This document shows positions 47,636 to 56,975 of a stretch of DNA of 64,000 nt, piece by piece. Each line of letters opens with the position of its first letter. The first letter of the stretch is position 1. The stretch comes from Oscillospiraceae bacterium. Lineage in GTDB: Bacteria > Bacillota > Clostridia > Oscillospirales > Acutalibacteraceae. A program made the translations under genes and the position numbers. The notes below the pieces were generated by a model. The model was not told the origin of the DNA. It ran no database searches and worked only from the letters and a program-made list of their open reading frames with translations. Location of the stretch: contig WRBQ01000001.1 of the NCBI GenBank assembly GCA_009784445.1, positions 62,001 to 126,000 on the forward strand, read 5' to 3'.

Positions 47636-48492
47636 AGAAGACCGCCCGAGAGAGTATATAACGCTGTGATGCCAGCCCACATGGTGGGTGCCACCAGCAA
47701 AAAGCTGTCGAATCTGTCTAGGGCGCCACCGTGGCCGGGCATGAGCTTGCCGAAATCTTTGATGCCCAAATTGCGCTTGAGCGTGCTGGCAAGCAGGTCA
47801 CCCATGATGGCAATGGGGCAAAGAACCAGCGATGCCAGCCCCACCAGAATGAACGCAACATTATCCATGGCGTAACCTGCCATTTGAATAAACGCAGCAG
47901 TCAGCAGCAGGTTGATACCCGTGGTGCACAGCACGCCGCCCACGGCGCCCGCCCAAGTTTTGTTGGGGCTAATGCTGGGGCAAAGCTTGCGCTTGCCAAA
48001 GGCTTTGCCGCAAAAGTAGGCCATGGCGTCGGTCAACCAGGCGCAGGTGAGCACAATGAGCACCGCAAAGATTGCCACAATGCGCCCGGCGTCGTGCAAA
48101 AAGAGATTACGCACCAGCAGGAATGTTGACGCCGCCGCAGGCACAACAAATGCGGCCGTGCAAGCGAACATCAAATGCTGGAAGGTAGTTTTTTTGAACT
48201 GCGCCAAAAACAACACCACCATGACGAGACCCACAAGCATCATCAACGGGAACATGCCCAGCTCGAATGGGCGCAGCGCAGGGTGGGCCATCAGCAGCAC
48301 AACTAGAGGCGCGGCCACGGTGCTTGCCCACATCAGTGGCTTGTTTTTCATGCCGATGACATTGCACAGCTCAAACGCCGCCAACGCAGCGAAAACCATC
48401 AATAAGACGTCTACGATTGGCCATTGAATAAAAATGAGCGCGGGGATGATGATGCACATGCCCACGAGGCCAGCCAAGATTTTTGTTCTCAT
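47632..48492 (-). CDS. cdsA: Phosphatidate cytidylyltransferase
   Basis: DAMAYFCGKAFGKRKLCPSISPNKTWAGAVGG, KDFGKLMPGHGGALDRFDS. Confidence 0.94.
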   Translation of the reverse strand: MRTKILAGLVGMCIIIPALIFIQWPIVDVLLMVFAALAAFELCNVIGMKNKPLMWASTVAAPLVVLLMAHPALRPFELGMFPLMMLVGLVMVVLFLAQFKKTTFQHLMFACTAAFVVPAAASTFLLVRNLFLHDAGRIVAIFAVLIVLTCAWLTDAMAYFCGKAFGKRKLCPSISPNKTWAGAVGGVLCTTGINLLLTAAFIQMAGYAMDNVAFILVGLASLVLCPIAIMGDLLASTLKRNLGIKDFGKLMPGHGGALDRFDSFLLVAPTMWAGITALYTLSGGLL

Positions 48493-48555
48493 GATTTACT
48501 CACTTTCCTGTTTTTCCGTTATTCGCATGAATTGCCGCGAAGCAACTGCTCGCCG

Positions 48556-49320
48556 CTAGGCGCCTCCATATCGTCGGTTGCGCTTGGCATAGTCCGCCAA
48601 GGCTTGGTCAAAGTCTGCCGTGCTAAAGTCCGGCCACAGAATGTCGCTGAACCAAAATTCTGCATACGCACTTTGCCACAGCAAAAAATTGCTGAGCCGT
48701 TGCTCGCCGCTTGGGCGGATGATAAGATCCGGCGGCGGCTGCCCGGCGGTGTAAAGCTGGGCTTCGATGTCTTGCTCGGTGAGGCTAGCGGGGTCGCGCT
48801 CCCCTGTTGCGCAAGCTTGCGCCAGTTGCTTAACGGCCTGCAAAATCTCCTGCTGGCCACCGTAGTTGATGGCGAGGTTGACCACGGTTTTATCCTGCAT
48901 GGAACTTTCGGCCTGCATTTCATCAACCAGCGCGAGAATATCCGCAGGTAACAAGCCGCCCGGCTGCAAATCGCCAATGTAGCGAATGCGCCAGCGCTTT
49001 TGTTCATTTTCGACGCGGCGGCGCTTGGCTTCGCTCAGCTGGCGGCGAAACAGTGCCATCAGGGCATCCACCTCGCCTTGCGGGCGCGCCCAGTTTTCCG
49101 CCGAAAACGCGTAAAAAGTCAGGTGAGCAATGCCGAGGTCTGCCGCGTGTTCGCAAATGCGCTCAAAAGCATCCACGCCGGCACGGTGGCCCTCACTGCG
49201 CAACAAGCCACGCTGCGCTGCCCAGCGGCCGTTGCCATCCATAATGATAGCAACATGGCGGGGCAACGCAGGGCGATTTTGTTCTGTAATGGTAGCACGC
49301 TGTTGCATAATTCTCCTCAA
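48556..49320 (-). CDS. uppS: Isoprenyl transferase (undecaprenyl diphosphate synthase)
   Basis: HVAIIMDGNGRWAAQRGLLRSEGHRAG, DLIIRPSGEQRLSNFLLWQSAYAEFWF. Confidence 0.95.
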   Translation of the reverse strand: MRRIMQQRATITEQNRPALPRHVAIIMDGNGRWAAQRGLLRSEGHRAGVDAFERICEHAADLGIAHLTFYAFSAENWARPQGEVDALMALFRRQLSEAKRRRVENEQKRWRIRYIGDLQPGGLLPADILALVDEMQAESSMQDKTVVNLAINYGGQQEILQAVKQLAQACATGERDPASLTEQDIEAQLYTAGQPPPDLIIRPSGEQRLSNFLLWQSAYAEFWFSDILWPDFSTADFDQALADYAKRNRRYGGA

Positions 49321-49349
49321 AATGTGTAGTCAAGCACAGCGAAGCGACA

Positions 49350-49904
49350 TTAAAGTTCCATGATTTCTTTTTCTTTGGCGGCGGCCAGGGTTTCGATTTC
49401 TTTGACGAATTTGTCGGTGATGTCTTGCAGTTCTTTTTCGTCCACCTTCAAATCATCTTCGGTGATTTCGCCGGCCTTTTGCGCTTTTTTTAGTCTATCC
49501 ACGGTGTCGCGCCGGGTGTTGCGCACGCTAACTTTGGCGCCTTCGGCCATTTGCTTAATTTGTTTGGCAATGTCGCGGCGGCTATCTTCGGTTAGCTGTG
49601 GAAAAGCCAAGCGGATGATGCGGCCATCGTTTTGCGGGTTAATACCAATGTCGCTGGTCTGAATGGCTTTTTCGATGAGCTTGATGGTGCTGACATCCCA
49701 GGGCTGAATGGTGAGCAAGCGGGCTTCGGCCACGTTAACTGCTGCCATTTGCGAAATGGGCGTGGGGGTGCCATAGTAGTCTACACGCAGCTTATCGAGC
49801 ACCGCGGGGTTTGCACGCCCGGCGCGGATAGCCGCGAACTCATTTTTCATGGCTTCCACGCTTTTGGCCATTTTGTCTTGTGCGGGTTTCAAGAAATCGT
49901 CCAT
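49350..49904 (-). CDS. frr: Ribosome recycling factor
   Basis: FAAIRAGRANPAVLDKLRVDYYGTPTPISQMA, LAFPQLTEDSRRDIAKQIKQMAEGAKVSVRNTRRD. Confidence 0.96.
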   Translation of the reverse strand: MDDFLKPAQDKMAKSVEAMKNEFAAIRAGRANPAVLDKLRVDYYGTPTPISQMAAVNVAEARLLTIQPWDVSTIKLIEKAIQTSDIGINPQNDGRIIRLAFPQLTEDSRRDIAKQIKQMAEGAKVSVRNTRRDTVDRLKKAQKAGEITEDDLKVDEKELQDITDKFVKEIETLAAAKEKEIMEL

Positions 49905-49974
49905 GGTTTCCTCCTAAGTGTATGTTTTTGATGCAGCGTGATGAATGTACCGCGAAGCGGACCTACCGCAGGCG

Positions 49975-50244
49975 TTACGATACGGCCAAGTTCACCAGCC
50001 AAACAATCAGTGCAATTGGCGCCACAAACCCTATGATGAATACAATTATTGGCAGCACAATGGCCAACGCGCCAATCAGCGCAGTGCCAGCGAGCATGAT
50101 GAACGATATGATGGCTCGCCAAATACCTTCATTTTCTATAACTGGCGTGCTCAGCGCAGAAACGCTAGCCATGGCAGGCACAGCCAGCCCAAAGGCCAGC
50201 AACAATGTGAGCATAACCGCCAGCAGACGCTTTGTGTGTTTCAT
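49975..50244 (-). CDS. Small signal-peptide/TM protein, tandem paralog A
   Basis: MKHTKRLLAVMLTLLLAFGLAVPAMA- plus very hydrophobic mature part; RBS AAGGAGGAAC; start 50244. Confidence 0.75.
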   Translation of the reverse strand: MKHTKRLLAVMLTLLLAFGLAVPAMASVSALSTPVIENEGIWRAIISFIMLAGTALIGALAIVLPIIVFIIGFVAPIALIVWLVNLAVS

Positions 50245-50275
50245 GCTTGAGTTCCTCCTTAAATGTGAGAGGCAT

Positions 50276-50524
50276 TTAGAATAGCACAATGATGACTATC
50301 AGTGAAATAACTTGAAGAATAATGCCAACGATAGAGCCTATAATTGCCCATGGGCGCAGGGTTTGCCAAATGGACTGAAGGATGCAGCCGATATCATCGC
50401 AGGAGGTGGCGGTGGCTTGCAGCACCTCGGCGGGAGCAGTGACGTTGGCCATGGCGGGCACAGCCAGCCCAAAAGCTAAAGTTAGGGTTAATACGAGTGC
50501 CAACAGGCGTTTTGTATGCTTCAT
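50276..50524 (-). CDS. Small signal-peptide/TM protein, tandem paralog B
   Basis: MKHTKRLLALVLTLTLAFGLAVPAMA-; mature CDDIGCILQSIWQTLRPWAIIGSI. Confidence 0.75.
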   Translation of the reverse strand: MKHTKRLLALVLTLTLAFGLAVPAMANVTAPAEVLQATATSCDDIGCILQSIWQTLRPWAIIGSIVGIILQVISLIVIIVLF

Positions 50525-50607
50525 GATGAAATTTCTCTTTTCGTTTAATATTCATGGACATAGCAAAGCCGCCCTGCTAAAAAACAGGGGCTTTGCCAAA
50601 GGTGCTG

Positions 50608-50985
50608 TTAGGCCCGGCAGTCGTTGTAGTTGTCGTTGCCATTGTTGCCGCCGAAGTGATTGATAGCAAGCACAATAACCACAACCAAGACGATTGCCGA
50701 CACCACAAAGAGGATGCCACCGCCAATGACCCACGGACGAATGTTGCGCCACACTAGGTCAAAGATGCATGCGTCATCACCACAGGCAGCCAGTTGCGTG
50801 GCGGGCACGTTGTTGATGAGGCGTTGTGCAATGTCATCGGCCCAACCGGTGAAGGTGTCGATGAGGAAATTGCCGGTGGGTTGGCTGGGGGTAACGGTGG
50901 CGTTGTTGGCCATAGCGGGCACAGCCAAGCCAATGGCCAAAGTCAGTGCCAGCACCACTGCCAGCAGGCGTTTTGTGTGTTTCAT
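50608..50985 (-). CDS. Small signal-peptide/TM protein, tandem paralog C
   Basis: MKHTKRLLAVVLALTLAIGLAVPAMA-; mature CGDDACIFDLVWRNIRPWVIGGGI; RBS TTAGGAGGAC. Confidence 0.78.
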   Translation of the reverse strand: MKHTKRLLAVVLALTLAIGLAVPAMANNATVTPSQPTGNFLIDTFTGWADDIAQRLINNVPATQLAACGDDACIFDLVWRNIRPWVIGGGILFVVSAIVLVVVIVLAINHFGGNNGNDNYNDCRA

Positions 50986-51110
50986 ACGTAGTCCTCCTAA
51001 AGATTTATCGTTACAGCCGAGGCTGTAGTGACCAAGAATAAATTATTTATGTGAGTACAAAGAATTAACGGAAATGTCATGCGGTTTGTCAGCCGCCCAC
51101 TCCAAAAATA

Positions 51111-51824
51111 TCATGTGCCATTTGCTACCACTGTGCCAACATTCTCACCTTGCAAGGCACGCAGAATATTTGCAGGGTCAGCCAAGTTAAACACCAGCAT
51201 GGGGATGTTTTGGTCGCGGCACAACGCCGCACAGGTGGCGTCCATGACGTTAAGGCGTTGCTCCAAAATAGCATCGTGCGTAAGCGTGTCGTACTTCACG
51301 GCATCGGCATGCTTGTTCGGGTCTTTGTTGTAGATGCCATCAACGTTGGTGGCTTTGAGCACCACATTGGCTTCAACTTCCGCCGCACGCAAGGCCGCAG
51401 CGCTGTCGGTGGTGAAAAACGGGTTGCCCGTGCCGCCGCCGAAGACGACAACTTTGCCGGCTTCCATGGCTTCGATAGCCTTCCATTTGTCCACGCAGTC
51501 GGCCACTTGGGGCATCACACAAGCCGATTGCAGCAGCACCGGTTGACCCACCCATTCCAGTGCATCATCCAGCGCAAGGGAGTTCATCATGGTGGCCAGC
51601 ATGCCCATTTTGTCGGCCCAAACGGCGCACATGTCGCCGCTGGTTCTACCGCGCCAAAAATTGCCGCCGCCCACGACAATGCCTAGCTGCGCGCCTGCAT
51701 CTACGCAGGCCTTAATGGCTTGGCAAATGGGCCGCATGGTATCCGGGTTAATGCCCGGCGCGCCACCGCCCAGCACTTCGCCGGACAGCTTAAGAATCGC
51801 GCGGGGATACTTTAGTTGGGACAT
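51111..51824 (-). CDS. pyrH: UMP kinase
   Basis: RAILKLSGEVLGG, LGIVVGGGNFWRGR, KATNVDGIYNKDPNKHADAVKYDTLTHD. Confidence 0.95.
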   Translation of the reverse strand: MSQLKYPRAILKLSGEVLGGGAPGINPDTMRPICQAIKACVDAGAQLGIVVGGGNFWRGRTSGDMCAVWADKMGMLATMMNSLALDDALEWVGQPVLLQSACVMPQVADCVDKWKAIEAMEAGKVVVFGGGTGNPFFTTDSAAALRAAEVEANVVLKATNVDGIYNKDPNKHADAVKYDTLTHDAILEQRLNVMDATCAALCRDQNIPMLVFNLADPANILRALQGENVGTVVANGT

Positions 51825-51841
51825 CTAAAACTCCTCGTAAC

Positions 51842-52903
51842 TTACAACGTAATTTCTTTGCCGGCATCGCTGCTGCGATAAATCGCATCCATGAGTTTGC
51901 TGGCAGCGATGGTGCGGTCAATGTGCGCTTGGTTAAGCTGGCGCGTTTGCACGCATTCAACGAACGAATCAACTTCTTTGAAGTAGAAGTTGCCGGCGTC
52001 AAGGTCATCAATGATTTCTTCAACCAACTTGCCGTCGCGGGCGGTGTAGTAAGTGAAATCGCCGCAGTAGTTCAGGCGAATGCCGCCTTTGGTGCCCATG
52101 AAGTCGATGAAAGATTCGGTTTTGCCAATGTTTTGTGCCCAAGCACCATTAAAGCTGATGGTTGGCCCTGTGGTGCGCACGATGCCCGTGACGGAATCGT
52201 CCACGTCGTAGGTACCATCGAGGTTCATGGTGCGGTCGGCCCACATTTTCTCATAGGCATAGTTTTTCATGTCTACCCCAAGTTTGCTAAACGCTTGGCC
52301 GGAAGCGGTTTTTACTTCAGGTTCGCCGCAGCAATACAAAATCAGATCAAGGTAGTGCACACCCCAGTCGATCAGTGCGCCACCGCCTGATTTCGCCTTG
52401 GTGGTGAAATCGCCGCCCAAGCCGGGAATGCTGCGGTGCGCACGAAAGCTGGCATATACATGGAAGACTTCGCCCAAGTCGCCGTCTTCAATCATTTTTT
52501 TCACGGCGTTGTTATACACGCCAAAGCGGTTCACCACACCAATGTTGAGAATCTGCCCAGTTTCACGCGCCACTTTCTGCATCTCAAGAGCTTCCGGAAG
52601 GGTGCGTGCGGCAGGTTTTTCGCACAGCACGTCTTTGCCGGCCCGCATGAAGTCAATGCTGATGGGTGCGTGACTATCGTTGTGCGTGCACACGCTCACC
52701 GCATCAATGTCTTCTTTGTGCAACAGTTCTTTATGGTCATACACCGCTGTGCCGCCATATTCTTTGGCCATTTCGTCGGCGCGCTCGGGAATAATATCGC
52801 AGAAATAGGTGATGTTGACGTTGGGGTTTTCCGCGTATGGCGGGATATGTGCGCCTTTTGCAATGTTGCCGCAGCCGATGACTGCCACGTTAATTTTCTT
52901 CAT
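51842..52903 (-). CDS. Gfo/Idh/MocA family oxidoreductase
   Basis: MKKINVAVIGCGNIAKGAHIPPYAENPNVNI, DVLCEKPAARTLPEALEM. Confidence 0.9.
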   Translation of the reverse strand: MKKINVAVIGCGNIAKGAHIPPYAENPNVNITYFCDIIPERADEMAKEYGGTAVYDHKELLHKEDIDAVSVCTHNDSHAPISIDFMRAGKDVLCEKPAARTLPEALEMQKVARETGQILNIGVVNRFGVYNNAVKKMIEDGDLGEVFHVYASFRAHRSIPGLGGDFTTKAKSGGGALIDWGVHYLDLILYCCGEPEVKTASGQAFSKLGVDMKNYAYEKMWADRTMNLDGTYDVDDSVTGIVRTTGPTISFNGAWAQNIGKTESFIDFMGTKGGIRLNYCGDFTYYTARDGKLVEEIIDDLDAGNFYFKEVDSFVECVQTRQLNQAHIDRTIAASKLMDAIYRSSDAGKEITL

Positions 52904-52985
52904 GGATATAATACCTCTCATTTTCACTTTGTCCATATTATAGCATACTTTTGCGCGCTTGTAAAGAGGGAATTTTGGTAGCAAA

Positions 52986-53008
52986 AAAACCGCCCATGGG
53001 CGGTAAGC
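52986..53008 (-). terminator. Intrinsic terminator after the beta-propeller gene
   Basis: Minus strand: ACCGCCCATGGGCGGTTTTTTTGC. Confidence 0.75.
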
Positions 53009-53021
53009 TTGCGATGGAATT

Positions 53022-54104
53022 TTATCTGCGCGGGCAAACCGGGCAATTGTGCATGCATTGGTGAATGGCCATGCTGTGCCCTGCGGCGGGAATTTCCGCA
53101 ATGGGCACATTGAGACCACCGTCCATCACGTAAGTTTTGCCGGCGCATGGGTCACTGATGTAAACTAGGTGAGTGCGTGTATTCACCGCCAATTGCGCAA
53201 AGCACTGGCACGCATCATATGGAATATCCAAGCGGCCGATTTCCTCAAGAGTGCAGATGTCGTAGACCAGCACGGCGTTGCGCGCGGCGTTGATGATAAA
53301 CAATAGCCCAATGGATTGATCCAGCGCAAGCGCGGAGGCGCCCTCGGCCGGCGAAAAACTTTTAATGAGATTGTTTGTCTTGCCGTCAATGACCGCCATA
53401 CTGCCGTCGTCCCGCAGGGCGTAAATGCGATTGTCGCAGCTGTCCACGATTAAGTCCGTCACACCGGCGTCGCCGGGCAGTGCGATGCTGGCAAAGAAAT
53501 CGTTGTTGTTGCTGTTGATGACTGGAATTTCGTTGGTGTGGTTGGCGACATACACCAAGTTTGTGTGTGTGTTGACCGCCACAGCCACCGGGCAGCCACC
53601 CACCGGTATGAAGTCCATCACACAATCATGAAAACCGTTGATTGCAGCAATCAGCCCGCTGCCCGGCTGAGGAATATACACGTGGTGATCGTTGGGATTA
53701 AAGGCCAGTCTAAGGCTGCTCAGAGTGTGTTGCATGGGCTGGCATACGTCGTGACAGTCGTCCTGCAGCGCAACACAATGCAACACTTGCAAATTATTCG
53801 AGCCAAGCACGGTCAGTGTCGTCCCCAGCTCGTCTGTGATATAGAGTTTGCGCAAGTCGCAGTCAATGGCCATGCCGGCGGGGCAATCCATCTGCACGCA
53901 GGCAACGATATCGTTGAGTGTTGGATCAACCACGTGCACGGTGCCGCATTCGTCTGCGATGAATACATAGGCAGGCATGGGGCCGCAATGCATTGCGGGT
54001 TGCGGGCAACAAGCGCAGCAAGCCCCCTGTGCGGCGGCGCATGATCTGTTTGGTTTTCTATGTAATGGGGGCATAGTACTTCTCATTTCTATACCGGGTA
54101 TCAT
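53022..54104 (-). CDS. Cysteine-rich YVTN-type beta-propeller protein
   Basis: Repeated VYVANHTNEIPVINSNNN / IYALRDDGSMAVIDGKTNNL blades; about 23 Cys in 360 aa. Confidence 0.75.
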   Translation of the reverse strand: MIPGIEMRSTMPPLHRKPNRSCAAAQGACCACCPQPAMHCGPMPAYVFIADECGTVHVVDPTLNDIVACVQMDCPAGMAIDCDLRKLYITDELGTTLTVLGSNNLQVLHCVALQDDCHDVCQPMQHTLSSLRLAFNPNDHHVYIPQPGSGLIAAINGFHDCVMDFIPVGGCPVAVAVNTHTNLVYVANHTNEIPVINSNNNDFFASIALPGDAGVTDLIVDSCDNRIYALRDDGSMAVIDGKTNNLIKSFSPAEGASALALDQSIGLLFIINAARNAVLVYDICTLEEIGRLDIPYDACQCFAQLAVNTRTHLVYISDPCAGKTYVMDGGLNVPIAEIPAAGHSMAIHQCMHNCPVCPRR

Positions 54105-54186
54105 GTTATTCTATGCGGAAACAAGATGGGGTGCTAATGCGAAAAGAAGCGGGAAAGTTGTACGAGTAGGATATGACACAAAACGC

Positions 54187-54215
54187 TTGACTTCCCCTGC
54201 CCTATCCTGTATAAT
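54187..54215 (+). promoter_or_regulatory. Sigma-A promoter for the GtrA-like pair
   Basis: TTGACT (54187-54192), 17 nt, TATAAT (54210-54215). Confidence 0.75.
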
Positions 54216-54247
54216 AATGGGTAGTATGCACGAAAGTGGGTTTGCGC

Positions 54248-54847
54248 ATGAAAAACGCCTTGCAACAACTAGACAAACGGCTAGAAACGAAGATTCCGGA
54301 AATCTGGAAGTTCATCAAATGGTGTATTGTGGGCGGCTTGGCTAACTTGGTTGACATCGGCTCGTATTTCATCATGCTTGCGCTGATGAGCGAGGCCTTT
54401 CAGTTCGCGCCCATTGGCGGGCCAGCTTGGTGGCAAAACTTCCTCAATGCCATTGGCCTGAACGAAGGACGCGGCGTGCTCATTGCCTTTTTAACCTCCA
54501 TCACGCTGGGTTATGTGGTGGCGTATATTCTCAACCGCAAGGTGGCCTTCAAAGCCAATAATGGCGTTGCGCTCAGCTCAGTGATTTACGCCCTGAATGT
54601 GCTGTTTGTGATTGTGGTGGGCTCGTGGTTTGGCACGGTGTTCACGTTGTGGCTAGTTAACCGCGGTGCATCGGCTACCCTAGTTGCGCTGCTGCCTAAG
54701 CCCCTGCAAGTGGTCATCCCCATGACTTGGTCGTACCCGCTGAACCGGCTGATTGTATTTACACAGAAGAAGGAAAGAACTGATGACAACACCAACACCG
54801 CAGACCACGCCGACGCCCCCGCCACAGAAGACGCCGCGGCTGGATAA
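54248..54847 (+). CDS. GtrA-like membrane protein 1
   Basis: WKFIKWCIVGGLANLVDIGSYFIML ... VVAYILNRKVAFKANN; four TM helices. Confidence 0.8.
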   Translation: MKNALQQLDKRLETKIPEIWKFIKWCIVGGLANLVDIGSYFIMLALMSEAFQFAPIGGPAWWQNFLNAIGLNEGRGVLIAFLTSITLGYVVAYILNRKVAFKANNGVALSSVIYALNVLFVIVVGSWFGTVFTLWLVNRGASATLVALLPKPLQVVIPMTWSYPLNRLIVFTQKKERTDDNTNTADHADAPATEDAAAG

Positions 54848-55373
54848 CCACGCCTTTGCCCGCAACCACAAAGAGCTTTGGACATTCCTCAAGGCCTTTG
54901 GCACGGGCTTGGTGGGCGCGCCATTTGAGCTGGTAAGCTATCTGATGCTGGGCACATGGCTGACCAACGCAGGCGTGACATTTTTGCCGAATTTCTTCCT
55001 GTTTGACTTGATTTTGCGCAACGCGGATCAATCCACCACGCACACACCTGCAGCACTGGTATACGCCTTCATCATTTCCACGATGATTGGCCAAGCCATC
55101 ACCTTTGTGCTCAGCCGGAAATACGCCTTTCGTGCCAACAATAATGTTGCATTGGCCACGTTTTTCACGCTGGTGCTGATTGTGGTTACGATCATCGCCA
55201 ATGGCTTTGTGGGCCCCGCGATTGTGATGGTGGTGGGTCGCACTGGCTGGCGCGAGGGCGCGGTGCAGGCGCTCAGCAAGCTGTTGAGCATGCTCGTTAG
55301 CATGGCTTGGCGCTACCCCACGGCGCGGTTTGTGATTCATCGGGTGGTGAATAAGAAGCAGGAGGAGAAATAA
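54783..55373 (+). CDS. GtrA-like membrane protein 2
   Basis: FLKAFGTGLVGAPFELVSYLMLG ... AITFVLSRKYAFRANNNVAL; overlaps gene 1 by 65 bp in another frame. Confidence 0.78.
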   Translation: MTTPTPQTTPTPPPQKTPRLDNHAFARNHKELWTFLKAFGTGLVGAPFELVSYLMLGTWLTNAGVTFLPNFFLFDLILRNADQSTTHTPAALVYAFIISTMIGQAITFVLSRKYAFRANNNVALATFFTLVLIVVTIIANGFVGPAIVMVVGRTGWREGAVQALSKLLSMLVSMAWRYPTARFVIHRVVNKKQEEK

Positions 55374-55374
55374 C

Positions 55375-55635
55375 ATGCCTATTTTCTCATTTTTACGGCA
55401 TTGTCATTCGCATGTATTTCAACGATACCGAGCAGCATAACACACCACATTTTCACGCAAAATATGCTGGCCAAGAAGCCGTGTTCGATTTTGACGGCAA
55501 GTTGCCGGGAAATTCCCGCCCAAGCAACGGCAGTATATCGCCGTTTGGGCGGATATTCACCGCAAAGAGCTTGAGGTGCTTTGGGAAGTAATGCAAACTG
55601 AGGCCGAATTTTTCAAAATAAAGGGGTTGGATTAA
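55375..55635 (+). pseudogene. DUF4160-like gene, frameshifted
   Basis: MPIFS / FYGIVIRMYFNDTEQHNTPHFHAKYAGQEAVFDFDGKLP / FPPKQRQYIAVWADIHRKELEVLWEVMQTEAEFFKIKGLD* lie in different frames. Confidence 0.75.
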
Positions 55636-55890
55636 ATGCAATGCTATCCCAAATTAGTTGGCGTAACGCCCATGGAAAACTACAAGCTGCTACTTCAGTA
55701 CGCAAATAGCGAAAATCGCGTTTATGATTTTTCTGCCAATTTAACGCACCCATTCTTTCATCCATTGGCCAACGAAACGTTGTTTAAACAGGTCAAAACG
55801 GTTGATGGCGAACTGGAATGGCCAAGCGGACAAGACTTTTGCCTGCACACGCTTTATTACAACAGCAAATCCGTGCAAAATGAGGGTTAA
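55636..55890 (+). CDS. DUF2442 family protein
   Basis: YKLLLQYANSENRVYDFSANL; paired with DUF4160. Confidence 0.75.
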   Translation: MQCYPKLVGVTPMENYKLLLQYANSENRVYDFSANLTHPFFHPLANETLFKQVKTVDGELEWPSGQDFCLHTLYYNSKSVQNEG

Positions 55891-55892
55891 AT

Positions 55893-56975
55893 ATGCTATA
55901 TCGTGATTACGGCAACACGCGTAAAATTTCCGCGCTGGGCTTTGGCTGCATGCGCCTGCCCATGATTGAACACAACGGCAGCAAAATCGTGGATGACGAA
56001 AAGGCCATCCCCATGCTGCGCCGCGCGGTGGAGCTTGGCGTGAACTACTTCGACACCGGCGAGTTTTACTGCGAAAAACAAAGCGAGGGTGCCGTAGGCC
56101 GCGCACTCAAACCCATGCGCGAAGACGTGATGATCTCCACCAAGCTGCCCATGTGGGGGCTCAACAGCACCGGCGAGTTTCGCCGCCAGCTGGAACGCAG
56201 CCTGCAAGACATCGACACCGACTACATCGACTACTACCACTTTTGGGCGCTGGACCGCGAAAAGCTCGATAAAATCTTCAAATATAAGTTGCTTGCCGAG
56301 GCTGAAAAAGCCAAGGCCGAGGGACTCATTCGCCACATTAGTTTTTCCTTTCACGATGAGCCCATTGTCATCAAAGAAATCATCGACCGCTGCGAAATCA
56401 TGGAAACCATGCTGGTGCAGTACAATCTTGTTGACCGCAGTTGCGAAGAAATGATCGCCTATGCGGCAAGCCGTGGCGTTGGCGTGTGCGCCATGGGCCC
56501 GGTGGGTGGCGGCAAGCTGGCTGGCAACGGGCGCATTACCTACGACACCGCCATGAAGTTTGTGCTGGGCAACCCTAACATTGCCTGCGCACTGGCGGGC
56601 ATGGAAACCATGGAGATGCTGGAGCAAAACGCCGCCATTGCCGCTAATCCCGCGCTGAGCGAGGCCGAGTGGCAGCAAATTGGCGACAACCTTGAGCAGC
56701 TCAAGCGTTTTAGCGACCTGCCTTGCACCAATTGTGGCTATTGCAAAGATTGCCCGGTGAACATTGATATCCCCAAAATTTTTGGTTGCTACACCAACCA
56801 TGATGTGTATCAGCTCAGCGCCCACGCCAAAAAGCAATGGGTGGAATATCGCATCAAGGGCGGCGCTGCGCTGGAAGATTGCATTCACTGCGGCTTGTGC
56901 GAGAAAAAATGTCCGCAGAAAATCGCCATACGCGAAAAACTTGAATATGTAGAAAGCGTGCTTGAAAACATATGA
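55893..56975 (+). CDS. Aldo/keto reductase with C-terminal 4Fe-4S domain
   Basis: LGFGCMRLPM, GVNYFDTGEFYCEKQSEGAVGRAL, CTNCGYCKDCPVNIDIP, CIHCGLCEKKCPQKI. Confidence 0.92.
   Translation: MLYRDYGNTRKISALGFGCMRLPMIEHNGSKIVDDEKAIPMLRRAVELGVNYFDTGEFYCEKQSEGAVGRALKPMREDVMISTKLPMWGLNSTGEFRRQLERSLQDIDTDYIDYYHFWALDREKLDKIFKYKLLAEAEKAKAEGLIRHISFSFHDEPIVIKEIIDRCEIMETMLVQYNLVDRSCEEMIAYAASRGVGVCAMGPVGGGKLAGNGRITYDTAMKFVLGNPNIACALAGMETMEMLEQNAAIAANPALSEAEWQQIGDNLEQLKRFSDLPCTNCGYCKDCPVNIDIPKIFGCYTNHDVYQLSAHAKKQWVEYRIKGGAALEDCIHCGLCEKKCPQKIAIREKLEYVESVLENI

Noticed and set aside
55896-56888. 330-aa minus-strand ORF
   Set aside because: Antisense to the well-supported aldo/keto reductase; no recognisable domain.
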